Source: an uncultured euryarchaeote (GTDB lineage: Archaea > Thermoplasmatota > Poseidoniia > Poseidoniales > Poseidoniaceae). Taken from it: a stretch of 6,280 nt of DNA. The notes under the pieces were generated by a model. That model was not told the DNA's origin. It was given only the letters and a program-made list of their open reading frames with translations, and searched no databases. Below are positions 6,251-6,280 of this stretch, one piece after another (positions within the stretch are counted from its first letter, which is position 1; each line of letters opens with the position of its first letter). The stretch is taken from positions 1 through 6,280 of the forward strand of contig CALBJF010000010.1 of the NCBI GenBank assembly GCA_937892665.1. The letters are read 5' to 3'. A program made the position numbers and the translations under genes.

Positions 6251-6260
6251 TTACATATCA
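6251..6260 (-). promoter_or_regulatory. TATA-like box for the 6233 gene
   Basis: TGATATGTAA on the minus strand is centred about 23 nt upstream of the ATG at 6233, with no Shine-Dalgarno in between. This fits a leaderless transcript. It supports this strand over the overlapping plus-strand frame and ATG over the upstream TTG codons. Confidence 0.4.
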
Positions 6261-6280
6261 AGATTCGGGAAGGAAAGGTG

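Overview
The window looks like a compact stretch of an archaeal chromosome, most probably a marine planktonic euryarchaeon of the Marine Group II (Poseidoniales) type. The grounds are: a tRNA gene with no encoded CCA; AT-rich TATA-like boxes about 23-25 nt upstream of several start codons with no ribosome binding site (leaderless pattern); a PKD-domain surface protein; and fatty-acid/branched-chain acyl-CoA genes beside several unrecognised small membrane proteins. The lineage is an inference from style and content, because no rRNA or ribosomal marker is present.

Layout. 3-704 (+): 3' end of a PKD-domain exported protein, cut by the window edge. 717-1565 (-): a 3-hydroxybutyryl-CoA dehydrogenase, convergent with it. 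1613-1685 (-): tRNA-Gln(UUG). 1736-2212 (-): an HDDC2/YfbR-like HD-domain nucleotide phosphohydrolase. 2263-2874 (+): an AlkA-type DNA glycosylase, divergent from the HD gene. 2914-4567 (+): three consecutive unrecognised membrane proteins with four, two and two predicted membrane segments. 4571-5767 (-): an acyl-CoA dehydrogenase that resembles isovaleryl-CoA dehydrogenase, convergent with the last membrane gene and separated by 3 nt. 5817-6233 (-): an unrecognised 138-residue protein with a very basic tail, directly upstream of the dehydrogenase.

Functionally, the two dehydrogenases belong to acyl-CoA oxidation: an FAD-dependent first step, probably on a leucine-derived or other short/branched acyl-CoA, and an NAD(P)-dependent 3-hydroxyacyl-CoA step. 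This fits a heterotroph that burns amino acids and lipids. The HD phosphohydrolase and the glycosylase both concern nucleotide or DNA quality but have no demonstrated link beyond divergence. No intergenic gap exceeds about 50 nt, and no mobile element, CRISPR array or integration scar was seen. No convincing new defence or mobile system is present. The least explained parts are the membrane-protein trio and the basic-tailed small protein.
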